Shown: one piece after another, positions 1 to 14,200 of the stretch | Numbering within the stretch: position 1 is the stretch's first letter | How the letters are laid out: each line of letters opens with the position of its first letter | DNA from: Siphonodentalium dalli | Taxonomy: Eukaryota > Mollusca > Scaphopoda > Gadilida > Siphonodentaliidae | DNA: 64,000 bases | Reading direction: 5' to 3' | Assembly (NCBI GenBank): GCA_032622095.1 | Contig: CP136067.1 | Location: 93,732,707 to 93,796,706 of the forward strand | Notes under the pieces: generated by a model | The model's database searches: none | The model's input: only the letters and a program-made list of their open reading frames with translations | What the model was told of the DNA's origin: nothing | Position numbers and translations under genes: made by a program

Positions 1-941
1 AAAAAAAAAGGGTTTTGATTCTCGGGCATAGCCGCGTCTGGAAAAAAGGCCCGCGTTGAACCATTTTATTACGATTTTTTTTCAAATTTGTCAACGCTGT
101 CAAATGATAACACGAAAATAGGAAACTAGAAAACAGAAATTAGTTATATTTCAAACATCGAATATGATAGACATACAATGGTGTATGTGTTGGTATTCAA
201 AAACAGACACTAGGCAACGATAACTACCAGGTATATTGTCACCACAAGGTGCCCAAACCCCAAGTTTATTGAGTCAAATGTGTTCAAATATTTCGGTATT
301 TTATCAATTCGAAAAGGTAAACGGGAAATTTAAGATTTACAATTTCGGGAACGCAAACCGGAAACACATATGGTGCGTATTGGCGATGTGTATGCTGGTA
401 TAATCATCGATCTACACAATATACGTCGATGGTTTAATATTTGAAGTTTTTATGGCTGGCATGTATTGAGGTACATAATACTTATTCAGATACGGCAGAA
501 TAAGTCATTCTAGACTTTCTATGAAGATCACTATATATATCTTTTCGTTTCGGTTGTATTCAATTTCCGTATTTTTATTTGAGTAATTGAACCGGATATT
601 TAGCTCTGTTTGTTGTTGTTAAACATGCTTGTTACAAAACAATATTAGAAACGCAAATATTATCTTCCCACTAAATGTGACAACAGGTGATAAAACGTTA
701 GTAGACTGGTCCATCTACAACGTTGAGAACAATCTTATTATGGTCATTCTTTATAGTGGAATACATTAGTTTATATCAAAACAATGTTCTCCTTACATTT
801 TCTTAACCTGGGAAAGTATAACCCATGCTTTAAACTATGGGCAATATCCCCATAACGAAAATAAAAAATAAAAATAAAACCCTCGCTCCCTCATCGATTC
901 TCAAAAAAAATTGCCCGAGAATCAAAACCTTTTTTTTTTGG
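1..941. mobile_element. TIR element of about 0.94 kb, left end at the window edge
   Basis: The first 28 bases (A-run, GGTTTTGATTCTCGGGCA) reappear inverted at about 911-941 (TGCCCGAGAATCAAAACC plus T-run). The interior has no open frame of note. This looks like a non-autonomous DNA transposon; the window edge prevents checking for a target duplication. Confidence 0.6.
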
Positions 942-1083
942 CCTTAACAAAGTGATTGTAAAATTGGTTTGCTCGCTCAACAAACATCAGGGACAGCCCG
1001 CCCCGGGACAGCTCGACTCGAACTAAGTTTCTTAATTTTGTTTTAATTTTAACATTTGGCTTATAATGGAATAAAATAAATTA

Positions 1084-1331
1084 GGCTTAACTTATTGGCC
1101 ACAAAGTGTAGAATATTGTAAGTTAAGCGACACTTGGTGGTCACATATGTCTTGTCATTTGAGAAGAAATGAGATCAATATTAGGCGACACCATATCCGA
1201 TCACTAAGCATCCCATAACATATTTATTATGTCAGTGGACAACATCCAGCATATCCCTTTAATTAATCGTTGCTCTCATTTATTTTAATTTGGTAAGTTA
1301 AATGTGTCGCCTGTGGCCATTAACTTATGTA
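1084..1331. repeat. Small foldback element
   Basis: Inverted ends: AACTTATTGGCCACA near 1088 and TGTGGCCATTAACTT near 1311. The interior is AT-rich with no coding sign. The sequence from 1332 to about 1840 shows nothing I recognise. Confidence 0.4.
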
Positions 1332-1839
1332 ACATCACAGTGACGCGTCATGGGCATTGAATATCAACGTATTGAGTCAATGTCTAATCACCAGAAGTAG
1401 GACAACACATTGAGTTTGATAGTTAATTTATGAGTTTTTAAAATTCCTCAAATATATTGCATGCAGGTTTTGGTACATGGTACTATATCTTTGAATATGC
1501 AGAAAATGATTCCCAACAGATATCCATTTTCTTTGCGCCAAAATACACCAAAAATAGCCCTGATGCGACAGAGCTTTTTATTTCTGAAAAACAAGATGGT
1601 GGATATGCACCTAATATTGATCCCATATTGGGTCAAATACCTAATATGTGTTCATACACCATCACTTTTTAATGATGCTGATTGGCTAATCGCAAGAGCT
1701 GACATAATAAAATAATTTATTGTTGAGACCCTATTCAGTTATTTATTACACGCTTGTTCCTAGAAGGACAGTGTTATTGTTGTTCCATATTTACAAATCG
1801 GTATGGATGTATTAATTTAATTATTCATCTGGAGGGGTT

Positions 1840-1931
1840 TTCAGCGGGCTATCATCACCAAACTCACTCTCCCTCTGGGAATCTCATTCCACTTAGGCAT
1901 CAACTGCTATGGGAGACCTAGGTCAGATTTA
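1840..1931. repeat. Family C repeat, half copy
   Basis: Matches the right half of family C (GGGCTATCATCACCAAACTC, then a CTCATTC end and the 'atgggagac' tail also seen at 19600-19660). It ends about 40 bp before the E1 acceptor. Confidence 0.55.
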
Positions 1932-1971
1932 ATGACAGACACACTATTTACACCCTTGCTTTCTTTTTCAG

Positions 1972-2264
1972 GTTACTACATCTACACTGAGGCCACGAGA
2001 CGACACCTAAACGATACTGCTCGCCTTCTCAGTCCTCTTGTTTACCTTCATCCGACGGGTAAATGTGTCAGATTCTGGTACTTAATGTTTGGAGCTCACA
2101 TGGGCATGCTGAATCTTCATGCTCAAGTTCAAACTGCCATCGGATCGAAAACGGACCATTTGGTTTGGAGGAAGCATGGTGATCAGGGTGATAAATGGAT
2201 GCCAGCGAGTGTTTTCCTAAATCCAAAGATTTTCGGGACTGATGCATCAACACTCAAAGTTACT
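1972..2264 (+). CDS. Exon E1: central part of MAM1
   Basis: Starts after a TTTTTCAG acceptor in phase 1 with [12 protein letters not shown], the beta-strand that follows the 'TGPxxDHT' loop in MAM domains, and continues through [18 protein letters not shown] and [16 protein letters not shown]. It ends at a strong GTAAGT donor in phase 0. The N-terminal part of MAM1 (CxFExxxCxW to DHT) should lie upstream of the window, since no matching exon is visible in 1-1971. A half copy of repeat family C ends about 40 bp before the acceptor. Confidence 0.85.
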
Positions 2265-5200
2265 GTAAGTAGGAACATGACATTCAGTTTTCAAAACTTC
2301 AATTAACCCTTCCATGACTGGAGCCTCCTGAAATTTTGCGAAAAACCTGTGCCAATGCATTCTGTTATATATGCAAGGCTCCCATAGGGAGCCTCACTTA
2401 TATAAGAGAATACATTGGACTAACAATATTAACCTTGATCTTGTAAGCCGGTCCATTCTCTTATATATGCAAAGCTCCCTATGGGTTTATTTCAGGATGT
2501 GCCTAACCTTGGTAATGTTGAGCTTAACCTATTTCTTTCTGTATAGTGTATTTCAATTAGTGACTCGAAACTGATTCATCACTTAGTAGCCTGGAATAGA
2601 ATTTAAATTCTCATCTTTATAATTTGTAGTTGGCGCTGGAGGGTGTGATTGGTAATGCTTTCGACAGTGACATTGCTGTGGATGATATCGTAGTAACTGA
2701 TGGCGCTTGTCCTGCTTCTAGTAAGTTGATTATGTTGACATAGGTTTTGGTCTGTTTGTCCCATTTTTTAACGTATTATGTTATTGGATCTTTTTGTTTC
2801 TGGATGACATTTACTTAGGGCATCACAGTATTTACAGACCTACTATTATAAACATATATAATTACTTGCGCCAGTCCATGCTGGACGCAAGTAATGTTTT
2901 CGGTGCGGATCTTTGTCTGTTGTCTGTCCTTCCGTGAATATGTTACGTCATACCGGAAGTACATACTGTAAAGAATGCACACAGAATAATATGAAATGGT
3001 TGCATCAATTGTAATTTAAATCAACATATATACTTAATTTGCATTGTTATCTGGTTTTATTTTGGTTATAAATCGTTCATAAATGAACAATATTGAATGA
3101 TTTCTTTCTGGAAACCGATCAAGACGCGATGACGTCATGACGCACATCAGGACGTCACAAGCTACATGGGCGCGCAAAACACCAGACATGATCGCGTCGA
3201 TGTCCAGACAGCTGAGACCCGTATTGCACGGGCAGGCTAAGCCATTCTAACTGCCAACAACTTCGTGTTCTATTATTATAAATATATATATACTGCATGA
3301 AAAATAAAAGTGGGCAATAGTACTGCCCATTAGAAGCCTATTTTATGTAACTTGAAACAAGGGAAATGTGTTTAGATCATGTCTAAAAGATGCGCGCGGA
3401 ATAGTTTTTTTTTCGCAGAGACAGTGAGGTGCGAACATATTTCTGGAAAGTTTCTTTGAAGTTCAAAACATTTTCGAAAGATCATGGTACATATAAATCA
3501 TGTCCGGCCAAACAGTCGAGCGCGTGGTTCAATTGAGAAACAACTGCACTGAAAAATGTGAATGTTGAAACATACGGATTATTAAATGCCCTATTAATTA
3601 ACTGGGAAAACAACCTTTATCCCGCATGGTTGTTATTAATAACAAGACATGTTTGCCTTAATGACTACCCTTTATTAATCACAAAAGCAACAGGTAGTCG
3701 GAAACGTGTTTATGGACCTCCAGCTTTCTTGTCCTTGGTGAAAGCCCTTTTTTGGTACCACCCAAGCGCCAACCATGTGATCCTGGTCAACGATCACATA
3801 TGTAGTCCTGAAACACACTAAGCATAACTGTTAGCACAAGGGGTACCCCTCCCAAAATGGAAGCAGGAAACATTGGTGGGTTGCGTTAAATAATATCGAC
3901 CGAGTCTGTCGAACGAAATTACCCGAAAGACAGTATGCTGCTGTGTGATTACTCAAGTGACTTGGCGCCGGGCAAAATAGTTCCTCCTTCAATATCGATG
4001 GGCTTTATATGTTGTTCCACTGCTTTAGCATATATCCTCGTTCCTTTAGGGCAAACAAAGGCATTATCTCAGTTGACACTTAGTGAAGTGAGGAATAGAA
4101 GCTGGCTAATTGAGTGGCTGATTGCCACATCGCTCCGCATGTACTGATGTGATAAGGTCTATGCAGTACTGTGAGATCTATTGATAGCCATTGGGTTTTC
4201 CCAGTAGCAACCATATCGGGATAAAGGATTTGCATTGCTTCGCTAGCATCTCCGTTTTCTCATTTTCAACGCAATAGACATTTTGATGATATGTTCCCGA
4301 AGACTGTATAGATCAGTCACTATAAAGGCATGCTCACATTGACACACTGTTCGCGTGATCGCGTGTCTTTTATTTATTTGTGTCGGTATTTGTAACTTAC
4401 TTTGACGTTTTTTGCCGCTGAATTGCTATGGCATACACGCTTGACATCATTCTAGTCAAACTAGTAATTTAACCCAATTGGTATATAATATATATTAGCA
4501 TCATCGGCAATCAATCATCTTCACACTCTTCATGTAAACGATGTCTCTATTGTTCTATAAATATGTCAAACAACTCCTACGTATCATTAGTGTAATATAT
4601 CAACTTTAAATAGTCTGTCCGTATACACAAATATTTCAGCGATGAATGAACTGAGATTTGATATCTAGATTTGTTTTTATCGATCTCTCAAACGAGGAGC
4701 CAACACCCGTGGTTCAAAGTGGTGTTGGAAAGACAAAACAAAACATGTCAAATGTGTGATGGGCGCAAGTATAGGCAGCTCCAGTGAGTGCATTCTAGTT
4801 ACTGGTCATTTACTTAGGGCATCGCAGTATTTACGGACCCACTGTTCTGAACATATATAATATTTATGGCATGAACTGAATGAGATTTGATATGTGGGTT
4901 TACTAGCAAAAATACAGGTCAATTTCAAACTCGGGTTCCTCCCACCAATTTTCACCAGAGTCATTCCCTTTTTGTTGAAACTTGCTCTCAATTTTATTTC
5001 CTGATGATAACTTTAGTAAGTCTGAGCTGAATGGAATGAAATTTGGTATGTGTTTACTAGCCCAAAATATATGCATGTCATGGTCGAATTTGTGTTCTGC
5101 CCGCAAATATTTGCCAGATTTATGATTCTTGTTGACTTAGGATTTGCCAATTATTTTGATTTCCAGATGATAACTTTAGTTTTAGTTGTCTGACTATTTT

Positions 5201-8200
5201 AAAATTATTAGTATGTGGATTAGCCACATAAACATACAGGTCATGTTCAAAATTGGATTCGTGTTCGCCCATTTTTGCCGGAGTTATGGTCCTTGTCGAC
5301 TTATAATTTTTCGATTATTTTGGTTTCCGGGTAATAGCTTTAATTATAGTTATCTATTTCTTTTCAAATTTGGAAAATGGATTACTTGTTATTGGTGTAT
5401 TTTGCTATGCCCTAGCGATGCTCTTGTTAAGATAGTGTATCTCCTCCAGGTGACAATTACAACAACATAATTTTTTTTTTAAACCCTATTTCAAGACCAC
5501 AAGTTCCATTTTTATGAATAAAACACAGAAAAAACTTAAGATTGTGTGTATTATTTGTCTATAAAGGCACAATAAATAGAGAATACCTACAGTTTTTTGT
5601 TTGAATACCAAAATATCTCATGAGTGTCTGGAAAGAAATATAAAATTTTCACGAGCCGCAAGTGAAAATTCAATATTTCTTGAGTCACGAATGAGATGTT
5701 TCAGTTATTCAAACAAAAAACTGTTATATGGTATTCTTTTTATTATATGCGGCTCAAAGTTGCTAAGTTAAGTCTTATTTAATTAAATCATTAATTGTAC
5801 TTAATTAAAGAGCACACGTGTCAGTGTATACACAGGAAATAGCCATTGAAATTGACATGCTGTGACACAATCATAGAATTATTGATTGCTCATGTGGTAT
5901 CATAAATTTGTCGCTTTTGATTGGTTATAGTGGACAGTGTGCATGCAATGATCACTGGAACGACCTTGGCAGCTGGTGTTAGTTTCAACCCTATAGAGAA
6001 ATATCAAAACCTACAGTGAAATAAAACAACACAATTTCACTGTAGCTCCGAAGAGATAGATAAGCCAATTTACATTTCACTATTTCTGCTATTTCTTCAT
6101 TAAAAATATTCCCTATTAACAATGTGATTTCCAGAAGAGAGACGTTAATTAATGAGCTACAGTGTTAATGATATTTATTTTATATTTTAGACCAATGTGA
6201 TTTTGAGACAAGCGATGCTTGTGGCTACACCCAAGACAAGACAGATAACTTTGATTGGAAGAGAATATTCGGAGGAACTAAAAGTAGTCACACAGGTCCG
6301 TCATTCGATCATACCTACGGAACTAAAGAAGGTAAAAATCACATTAGTTATATTATTACATAATAGTACTTCATCAAATACAGTAATGTCCTAAATAATT
6401 GACTCCTTAACAACAAGCCATATTTCCGACTAAATCCTGAAAAGTTACCCATAATTCTGCTGTGGTTAAGGAGTCAATTGTTTTGGGCATTACTGTAGTC
6501 AGCAGGTTGTAATGTTTGGTGGGGTATAGAAATGGATTCTGTCTGTTCTTCATGTAGTAACGACTTTGGAGCTCAAAATCACGGTCATCGTACGTCGGAT
6601 TTTCAATGATCTTTGGTATACTTATGAACCACCATAGGGAAAGGGAAGACAACTGATGTATGGATTTTTTTTTATCTTTTACATTTTAAAACGATTATGA
6701 ATATCACCGTAACAGCCTGTTCTGATGTGTGTGTTTTTTTTTTTTTTTACATTAAATGATTATGACTATATCACCGCGCGAGCATGTTTTGATGTTTGAG
6801 GAATATGAGAGATACACCTTTTGACTCTAATTACACAACCTTTCAACCTTTCTTATGCCGTTTCTCAAAATCAAATAAATGCTTACATGTGTCATCATAT
6901 TTTAACAAATCTCTTTTATTCTTCGCATATTTTACAAGAAACTGCAAACTGCCGCATTCTTTGTTATAATTTAGTGATTATTAGAGTTTCTGATTCCAAA
7001 TTTGCAATGAACTCTATTCTTTTGGTTTCGTTATACTCTCTGGTGTGGGACCCTTTCATGACTGGAGCTTCCTGAATTATTTTGCAAAAATCCTGTGCCA
7101 ATGCATTCTCTTATATATGTGAGACGCCCATAGGGCACCTCTCATACATAAGAGAATGCATTAGCCTAACAATATTGACCTTGATCTTGTAAGTCAGTGC
7201 ATTCTCTTATGTATGCGAGGGTCTCTATTGGAAACTCGCATATATAAACGAATGCACTGGCACAGGGTCTTTAATTCTGCACCAGTACAGTTCCCGTCAT
7301 GAAAGGATAATTAGAGCAGTTTTGCACAGATTTGATGGAACGTTGACATTTATTGATGAACGATTCCTAGTGTTATTTGACATATTTATGTCACTCACGC
7401 ATGATTGCTCTATTGCTGTTTTTCAGGCTATTACATGTATGTCGAGACATCAGGGCATGCTCAGCCTGGATGGAAAGCTAGACTATTCAGCCCAAGTTAT
7501 CCTAAAACAATCCAAAATTGTCTGCAGTTCTACTACAACATGTATGGCAGTGGAGAGGGAACTATGAATGTTTATTTCAAACAGAATAATGCTCTGGGCC
7601 GACCTGTATGGTCGAGAAGCGGTAACCAAGGAAACCAGTGGAGAATGGCTCAGATCAACATCAACACATTTACTAGCTACCAGGTGAGTTTAAACATACC
7701 AGCTACTAGTTGAGTTTACATATAACATCTACCAGGTGAGTTTACATATATCATCTACCAGGTGAGTTTACATAGAGCATCTACCAGGTGAGTTGATATT
7801 AGAATGACTACGGTTAAAATCAACAAATATACCAGCTACAAGCTGAGTTTATATTATTCGCGATTTACCAATTATTCCTTTCCAAATTATATATATTTCA
7901 AGATATACTAAGTGCTTTCTTTCTTGTAATTTTCCATTTCAAAAATATATCCATTGACATTCGCCAAAGATTGCAGAGCCGATAAGGGAGTTAATGAAAT
8001 TGCACTGATTTGGGTCATTCAAATTTGTGTGGTCTGACCAATCTGATCAGTGCGGTTTTAACCCTTTCAGTGCCAAGTCCGATATTTGTAATAACCCATA
8101 TTTCCTTGACCATTTTTCAAATTTATTGATTATAATAGTGTGATATATTGATGGAAAGAGCTCTAAGAGCTCTTTTTCCATCAATGTATCACATTATTAT

Positions 8201-11200
8201 AATCAATAAATTTGAAAAATGATCAAGGAAATATGGGTTGATACAAAAATCGGACTTGGCACTGAAAGGGTTAAATGTTAAGCTCGTGTGATAAACTCAC
8301 ACGACTGACTTTGGATTGGTTAAATTATCAAGCATTACATTTGGTCAAAACTTCCACTTGAATCCATTATGATTCGGAGATGCTTCTAAGAATTGTAACA
8401 CATATATTATACATGTAACTTTCTTCATTAAATAATGTCTTCTGTATACCTGATCAACTACATCTGTTATGTTCGGTACAGTTGAGTAAGAACATAAAGG
8501 TATTTTATATATGACTTCAAGAAGTCTGAATATGAGAATCCATTCTGTTAACCTCTTAGTTAACTATTACGGACGTAAAAGTGCACTAGCAGTAGGCCAT
8601 TATACATAACTGGAACTCAGAGATTTGTGCATCGGAATAACTGTATCTCAAGGTTTCAAACAGTGTAGGATGTTCCACGATTGTGAATGATAATAGCCTT
8701 TCAACTGAGTCAGTTTTATGGTCCTTGTGGTATTCCCGTTATAGTTTCCCATTGGAAAATGACAATAACATCAACAGCCCAGCACACGATGTCATAACGT
8801 CATTTAGCAGCGAAGATGTATGTTAACAAAGGATTTAAAAAGTTGTATTCTTGTATTGTAGATTGTGTTTGAAGGAGTCAGAGGGAAGAACTACCACAGT
8901 GATATAAGCATTGATGACATTCTCATTAAGAATAGCCGATGCCCCCCTCCAGGTGACTGCTCATTCGAGCGTGACTATTGTACATGGAAAAATGATGCAG
9001 TGGGAGATAACTTTGATTGGATACGACACAAAGGGGACACAACCAGCCACAACACAGGTCCATCAGTCGACCATACATTGGGGACCAAGGAAGGTTTGTA
9101 CTTAGTTTTATTCCACACCCATTGATTTGAGGCACATGTATTCAATGGAATCCCAGCCATTGAATACCTATTATTGTATACTTCTAGTGGAATACAAGCT
9201 GGAATTATTATTGTTGACGTTGTCACCAAGAAAGATGACGTACATTATCATCAACGATCCGCTTCAGGCGATGCCCAATAATTACTGGTTACTCATCAGA
9301 CTTATATCACAATATACTTAAGGTACCTATAATATCAATGAAAGTGACAGTCATGGATTGAACTTATCTGACACAACTGTGTAGAATAAATACAGAGCAC
9401 AACTTGCATCATAATCTTGATTCTTTTATCGAACTCGTTGCAAACCACACATAGTTACATTTCAGTCAAGCTTCCATCAAGCAAAATATATCCTTGGGCC
9501 ATCCGCAACTCAATCGATAAAATATTCTCAATTAAGATGTGTTCTATCTATATTCACCCCCCCCCCAATCCCAGTCTCCGCACAAGTCCTTCCATTGACT
9601 GCAGTTTGTACTTGTTTATTATTTGCTAAATCATAACATGGAAATCATCTGTTATCTTGAATCCTATTCACAAGTTATCTATTAAATTTACATCATGGGA
9701 ACTCTGGCTGTTTGTTGAACACATTATCTGATCATTTAGACATTTGAATGAATAGGAATCCATATCGTCTTTTTCTGCCTGTCGTCTGATTATATTATAA
9801 GAAATAGACTAATCAGAATATTTTAACAGATTGTGGTTCGGCATAATGCATTTAAACTGTTAATATATTAGGAAATCAATATTATTACTTACTAGCTGAT
9901 GTGCCCGACTTCGTCCGGGCTGTTTAGGGATTTCTTGTGATCGCTTCCATCTTGGCAGAATATACAGTGTCTAAAAACTATTGTTCGATTGGTTCAGAAA
10001 CATGCTTATATGAGCGTATATGAGCATGGACACAGTCACACGTGAAATTGGCACACCCATATTGTTCCCGGGATCAAAGTAGGCCTACATTCCAAATTTT
10101 AGTTGGATCGGTCAAGCAGTTTTCGAGTCTATGACACACTTACATACACACAGACAGACAGAAGTTCCAAGATAACTACATCTCAGTAAAAAATATCAAC
10201 CTGAAAATGAATTTTGAGTTGGAAATATAGTTAGACTGATGCTTCCTGAATTTTTAGCGAATACCCAGTCTTGTACAATCAACCTTCATTTCCTCCAAAA
10301 TCTAATTATCCTATTTAAATACATTAGCATTTCAGAAATCAATGGCAAAATAGTATACACTTGTGTTAATGTTGTTGTGAATTATACACATCTTATTCTC
10401 TTCTTAGTCAATCAATCAAAGAGGTATCACATTAAAAAAATCAAAGAAAGGATGTGTCACTTATTGTTCACACCTTTATCAGATTAAATCCAATGCGATG
10501 CTGAGCAATGAGTTGGTGTTTTTGTAGGATCCTTTGATAATGCAGACAAGTGATGTATGTTCACCTGCATTTCACTGTTGTGTTTTTATAAGAATTAGCT
10601 TGATTAATGTGCATTAGAGTAACTAAATTAACTTGTAAACATCATATTGTCTTCACAAATTAATCCCAAAATTTACAACCTTCTTCAAATTGATCCCAAA
10701 TGTATCTGTCTATCACTGTTTCTGCTTCTTATCGTGTGATTTTTATCTTCTTAATAATAAAGTAAAACACATTATTATATTTATTCAATACAAAGCATGG
10801 TATTGGTATAAAATATGATGGTAGGTCGGCACTTGAAGGCTAACTGAATTTTTGCACAGGAGTGTCATCGCGAGTAAGCCCAGTACCCACTTTTTGAGCA
10901 AAAACGTGCACTAGCCCCCCCTCCCCCCCGGCTTACTGACAGGTGTATACAGTAGCATTTTACAAACCAAAGGCAAAATACTATAGAAAGTAGAAAAATT
11001 GGGTGTTATTATCAAGGCTTATAAATATCTTTTTACAGGATTCTACGTGTATCTGGAGACATCAAAGCCGCAGGTCCAAGGAGACAAGGCTCGGCTCAGA
11101 TCAGAAATATTCCCACCAACTGCTGGTAGCTGCTTCTCGTTCTACTACAACATGATCGGAGCAAACGTCGGATCATTGACCGTGTACGAAGACAACATCG

Positions 11201-14200
11201 GAGCAACATCGATGACATCTCTCCTGACCCTGCAGGGTGCTCAATCAGGTGACTCAACGTCTGGATGGAAACAAGCTCAAGTTAATGTCAAAACAACTAA
11301 GGAGTACATGATCGTCATTCAGGGAATCGTTGGAAATGGTGTCCATGGTGACATTGGTCTCGATGATTTCAATATTTCTAATGGGCCATGCACTCAGACA
11401 ACAGCAAAACCACAACAACTTAAATGTGGAAATGGAAGTCAGACCATTCCATCGACTGCGGTATGCAATTTCCGAAAAGATTGCTTGAATGGTGCTGATG
11501 AGATAAATTGTGGGTCTTGTTCATTTGAATCGGGAATGTGTGGTTGGTTTGACATCAGTAAAGGTTCTTATGACTGGAAGAAGAACAGAAATGGTAATTT
11601 GACGGAGAACACTGGACCATCTCGGGACCATACTTACAATAATGCATCTGGGCACTTCATGTATATAACAACTGGGCGGGGCTCAGGATCTGGATTAGCG
11701 ACTATAAAATCAGCGCCTCTACATCAAGCATCAGCCACCTGTCAGATGACGTTCGCTTACAACATGATGAAGTCCGCTAAACTAGCCATGCTGATAACTC
11801 AAGGGACACAGACTGCAACAATTTGGCACAAGTCGACCAGAAGTTCTCAGCATTCAACAACTTGGTCAACAGCGACTGTTGATATCGGACGAGTTAAGAG
11901 CTCATTTGCGATATCATTCCAGGGATCGAGGAGCTTTACATCAGTAGCAGACGTTGCTATTGACGATGTCAGTTTCATCAACTGTGCCTTGCCAACACCT
12001 CAGCAAGCGTCATGTAAGCCGAGCCAGTACCAGTGTAACAACGGCGCATGCATTGACTCGTCGTCAGTATGTGACTATACCGATGACTGCGGTGACAACA
12101 GTGATGAGTCATTTGTACTCTGTCATAATCTCCCGATGAGGTGCAATTTCGAGCGATCAATTTGCGATTGGGTGCAAGATAAATCAGACCAATTTGATTG
12201 GAGGAGAAAATCCGGTCCAACAGGAAGTTCTAACACGGGACCATCTCGAGACCACACGACGGGTCTAGCAACCGGTCATTATATATACATTGAGGTATCA
12301 AGTCCGCGACATCCAGGAGATAAAGCAAGGTTAAACAGTCCCGTCTGGTTGCCCGTGTCTCAATCGGACAATTGTCGCATGACATTTTTCTATCATATGT
12401 TCGGGAAGAAAATCAATACACTGAACGTCTACATGAGGAATGCAAATAATGCCTGGATGACACTTTGGACAAAGACCGGACAACGAGGTGATATATGGGA
12501 AAAGGCATCACTTAATCTTGTCAGCACATCAAATTTCGAGATAGTCATTGAAGGAATTGCGGGCCATTGTTGCTCAGGTGACATTGCAATTGATGATACA
12601 GTGTTTTCTACAGGCTGTAAACGTGCAGGAGTGACATTTGTTACAGGTGTGACTCCGCCTCCAACTGTCCCAACAACTATTTCGACCTGCACGAGTGGTG
12701 TTGGATTCCAATGTGGTGATGGAACATGTATTGCTAAAAACAAATATTGCGACTTCACTGCAGATTGTAAGGACAAATCGGATGAAGCGAATTGCGGCCC
12801 GTGTAACTTCGAGAGTGGAATGTGTTCGTGGACTGATGTGAGTTCTGGTCGATATAATTGGACGATGAACACCGGTGCCACACAAGGTTCACAGTCAGGA
12901 CCAGCGACTGATCATACTAAAAACACACCTCTAGGTCATTACATGTATGTCGAAGGATCAAACGGACAATTTTTCAGCAAGGCATCCTTTAAGAGCCCAC
13001 CTCTGCCGAAATCGTCTGATAGTTGTGAGATGCATTTCTGGTATAACATGAACGGAATGAAAGTTGGAACACTGACCGTCAGTGTCATTCACAACGGAAC
13101 ACGGCAGATGATTTTGTCGATGTCCGGGAATCAAGGTCAAAGTTGGAAGCAAGGAGTAGCTTACATTGGAGTGAAGTTTGGAGCTCTGCAAGGATTTAAT
13201 GTTCTTCTTGAAGTTCAGCCATCACGAGGTTTCGCTGGAAATACTGGAAATGATGTAGCAATTGATGACATCACATTCCTAAACTGTAACCCTGCAGCCA
13301 AGCCACCGAGCATCGGGTGTAATTTTGATAGTGATTTATGCAAGTGGAAGCAAGCTATCGATGATAACTTCCAATGGTCGAGAAATAACGGCTCAACACG
13401 GACCGTTGGGACGGGACCACCTGCAGATCACACGTCAGGTATAATCATCTGCATATGCTTCACCCTTTTAGTACATATTATATGCTGCTAACAATGTAAC
13501 ATTCATTAACCTTTTCATGACTGGAGCTTCCTGAAATTTTTGCAAAAACCGTGTGCCAATGCATTCTATTATATATGCGAGTTTCCCTTAAGGAGCCTCG
13601 CATAAATGCAAGTTTCCTGTAGCGAGCCTCGCATATATAAGAGAATACATTGGCCTAACAATATTTACCTTGCCTTGTAAGCCTTATATATGTGAGCACT
13701 CGAGGGCCTGACAAAGCTTCAATTTCGAATCTTACGTTCCGATTCGATTCGAAAGCTGTCGGGTGATTCGGAATATTTTGAATTGTTATATACAAGTTCT
13801 CTATCGGGAATAAACTGCATTATCTATAAAAATTATTCATTATATGCACAATACTTAACCTGAGTCTCCTTCCGCGACCATCTGGGACATCTGAGTCCAA
13901 TGTGTATAGGGTAAGTTGCCCAATAGCTCACTGCTCATATATATATTGGCCTCCCAGTCCCAGCGCTGGTTACTCGTGGAAGGTCGGTGCAACATGCAGG
14001 TAGTTCTGTGAAGGTCCGCATGTTCATCACTGTTGTACCATAATCGTAGCACACACGGTTTCCTCCACCACATAAAACCAGCAATGTTGCGATATAGCTC
14101 GGCCCCAGCTGCCGAAGCGAGTGAATTTCTTGTGGGACACATTTGTATGTCGGTATCTGACACTCTTACCAGAAAAGCCTATATTGCGTTACTCATGCAG

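Noticed and set aside
1457-1715. Small frames upstream of E1 as a possible first exon
   Set aside because: They lack CxFExxxCxW, DxFDW or TGPxxDHT motifs and cannot supply the missing MAM1 start; the true exon must lie outside the window.
12429-12881. Minus-strand open frames of 103-150 codons opposite exon E6
   Set aside because: They are shadows of the MAM/LDLa coding strand; no features of their own.
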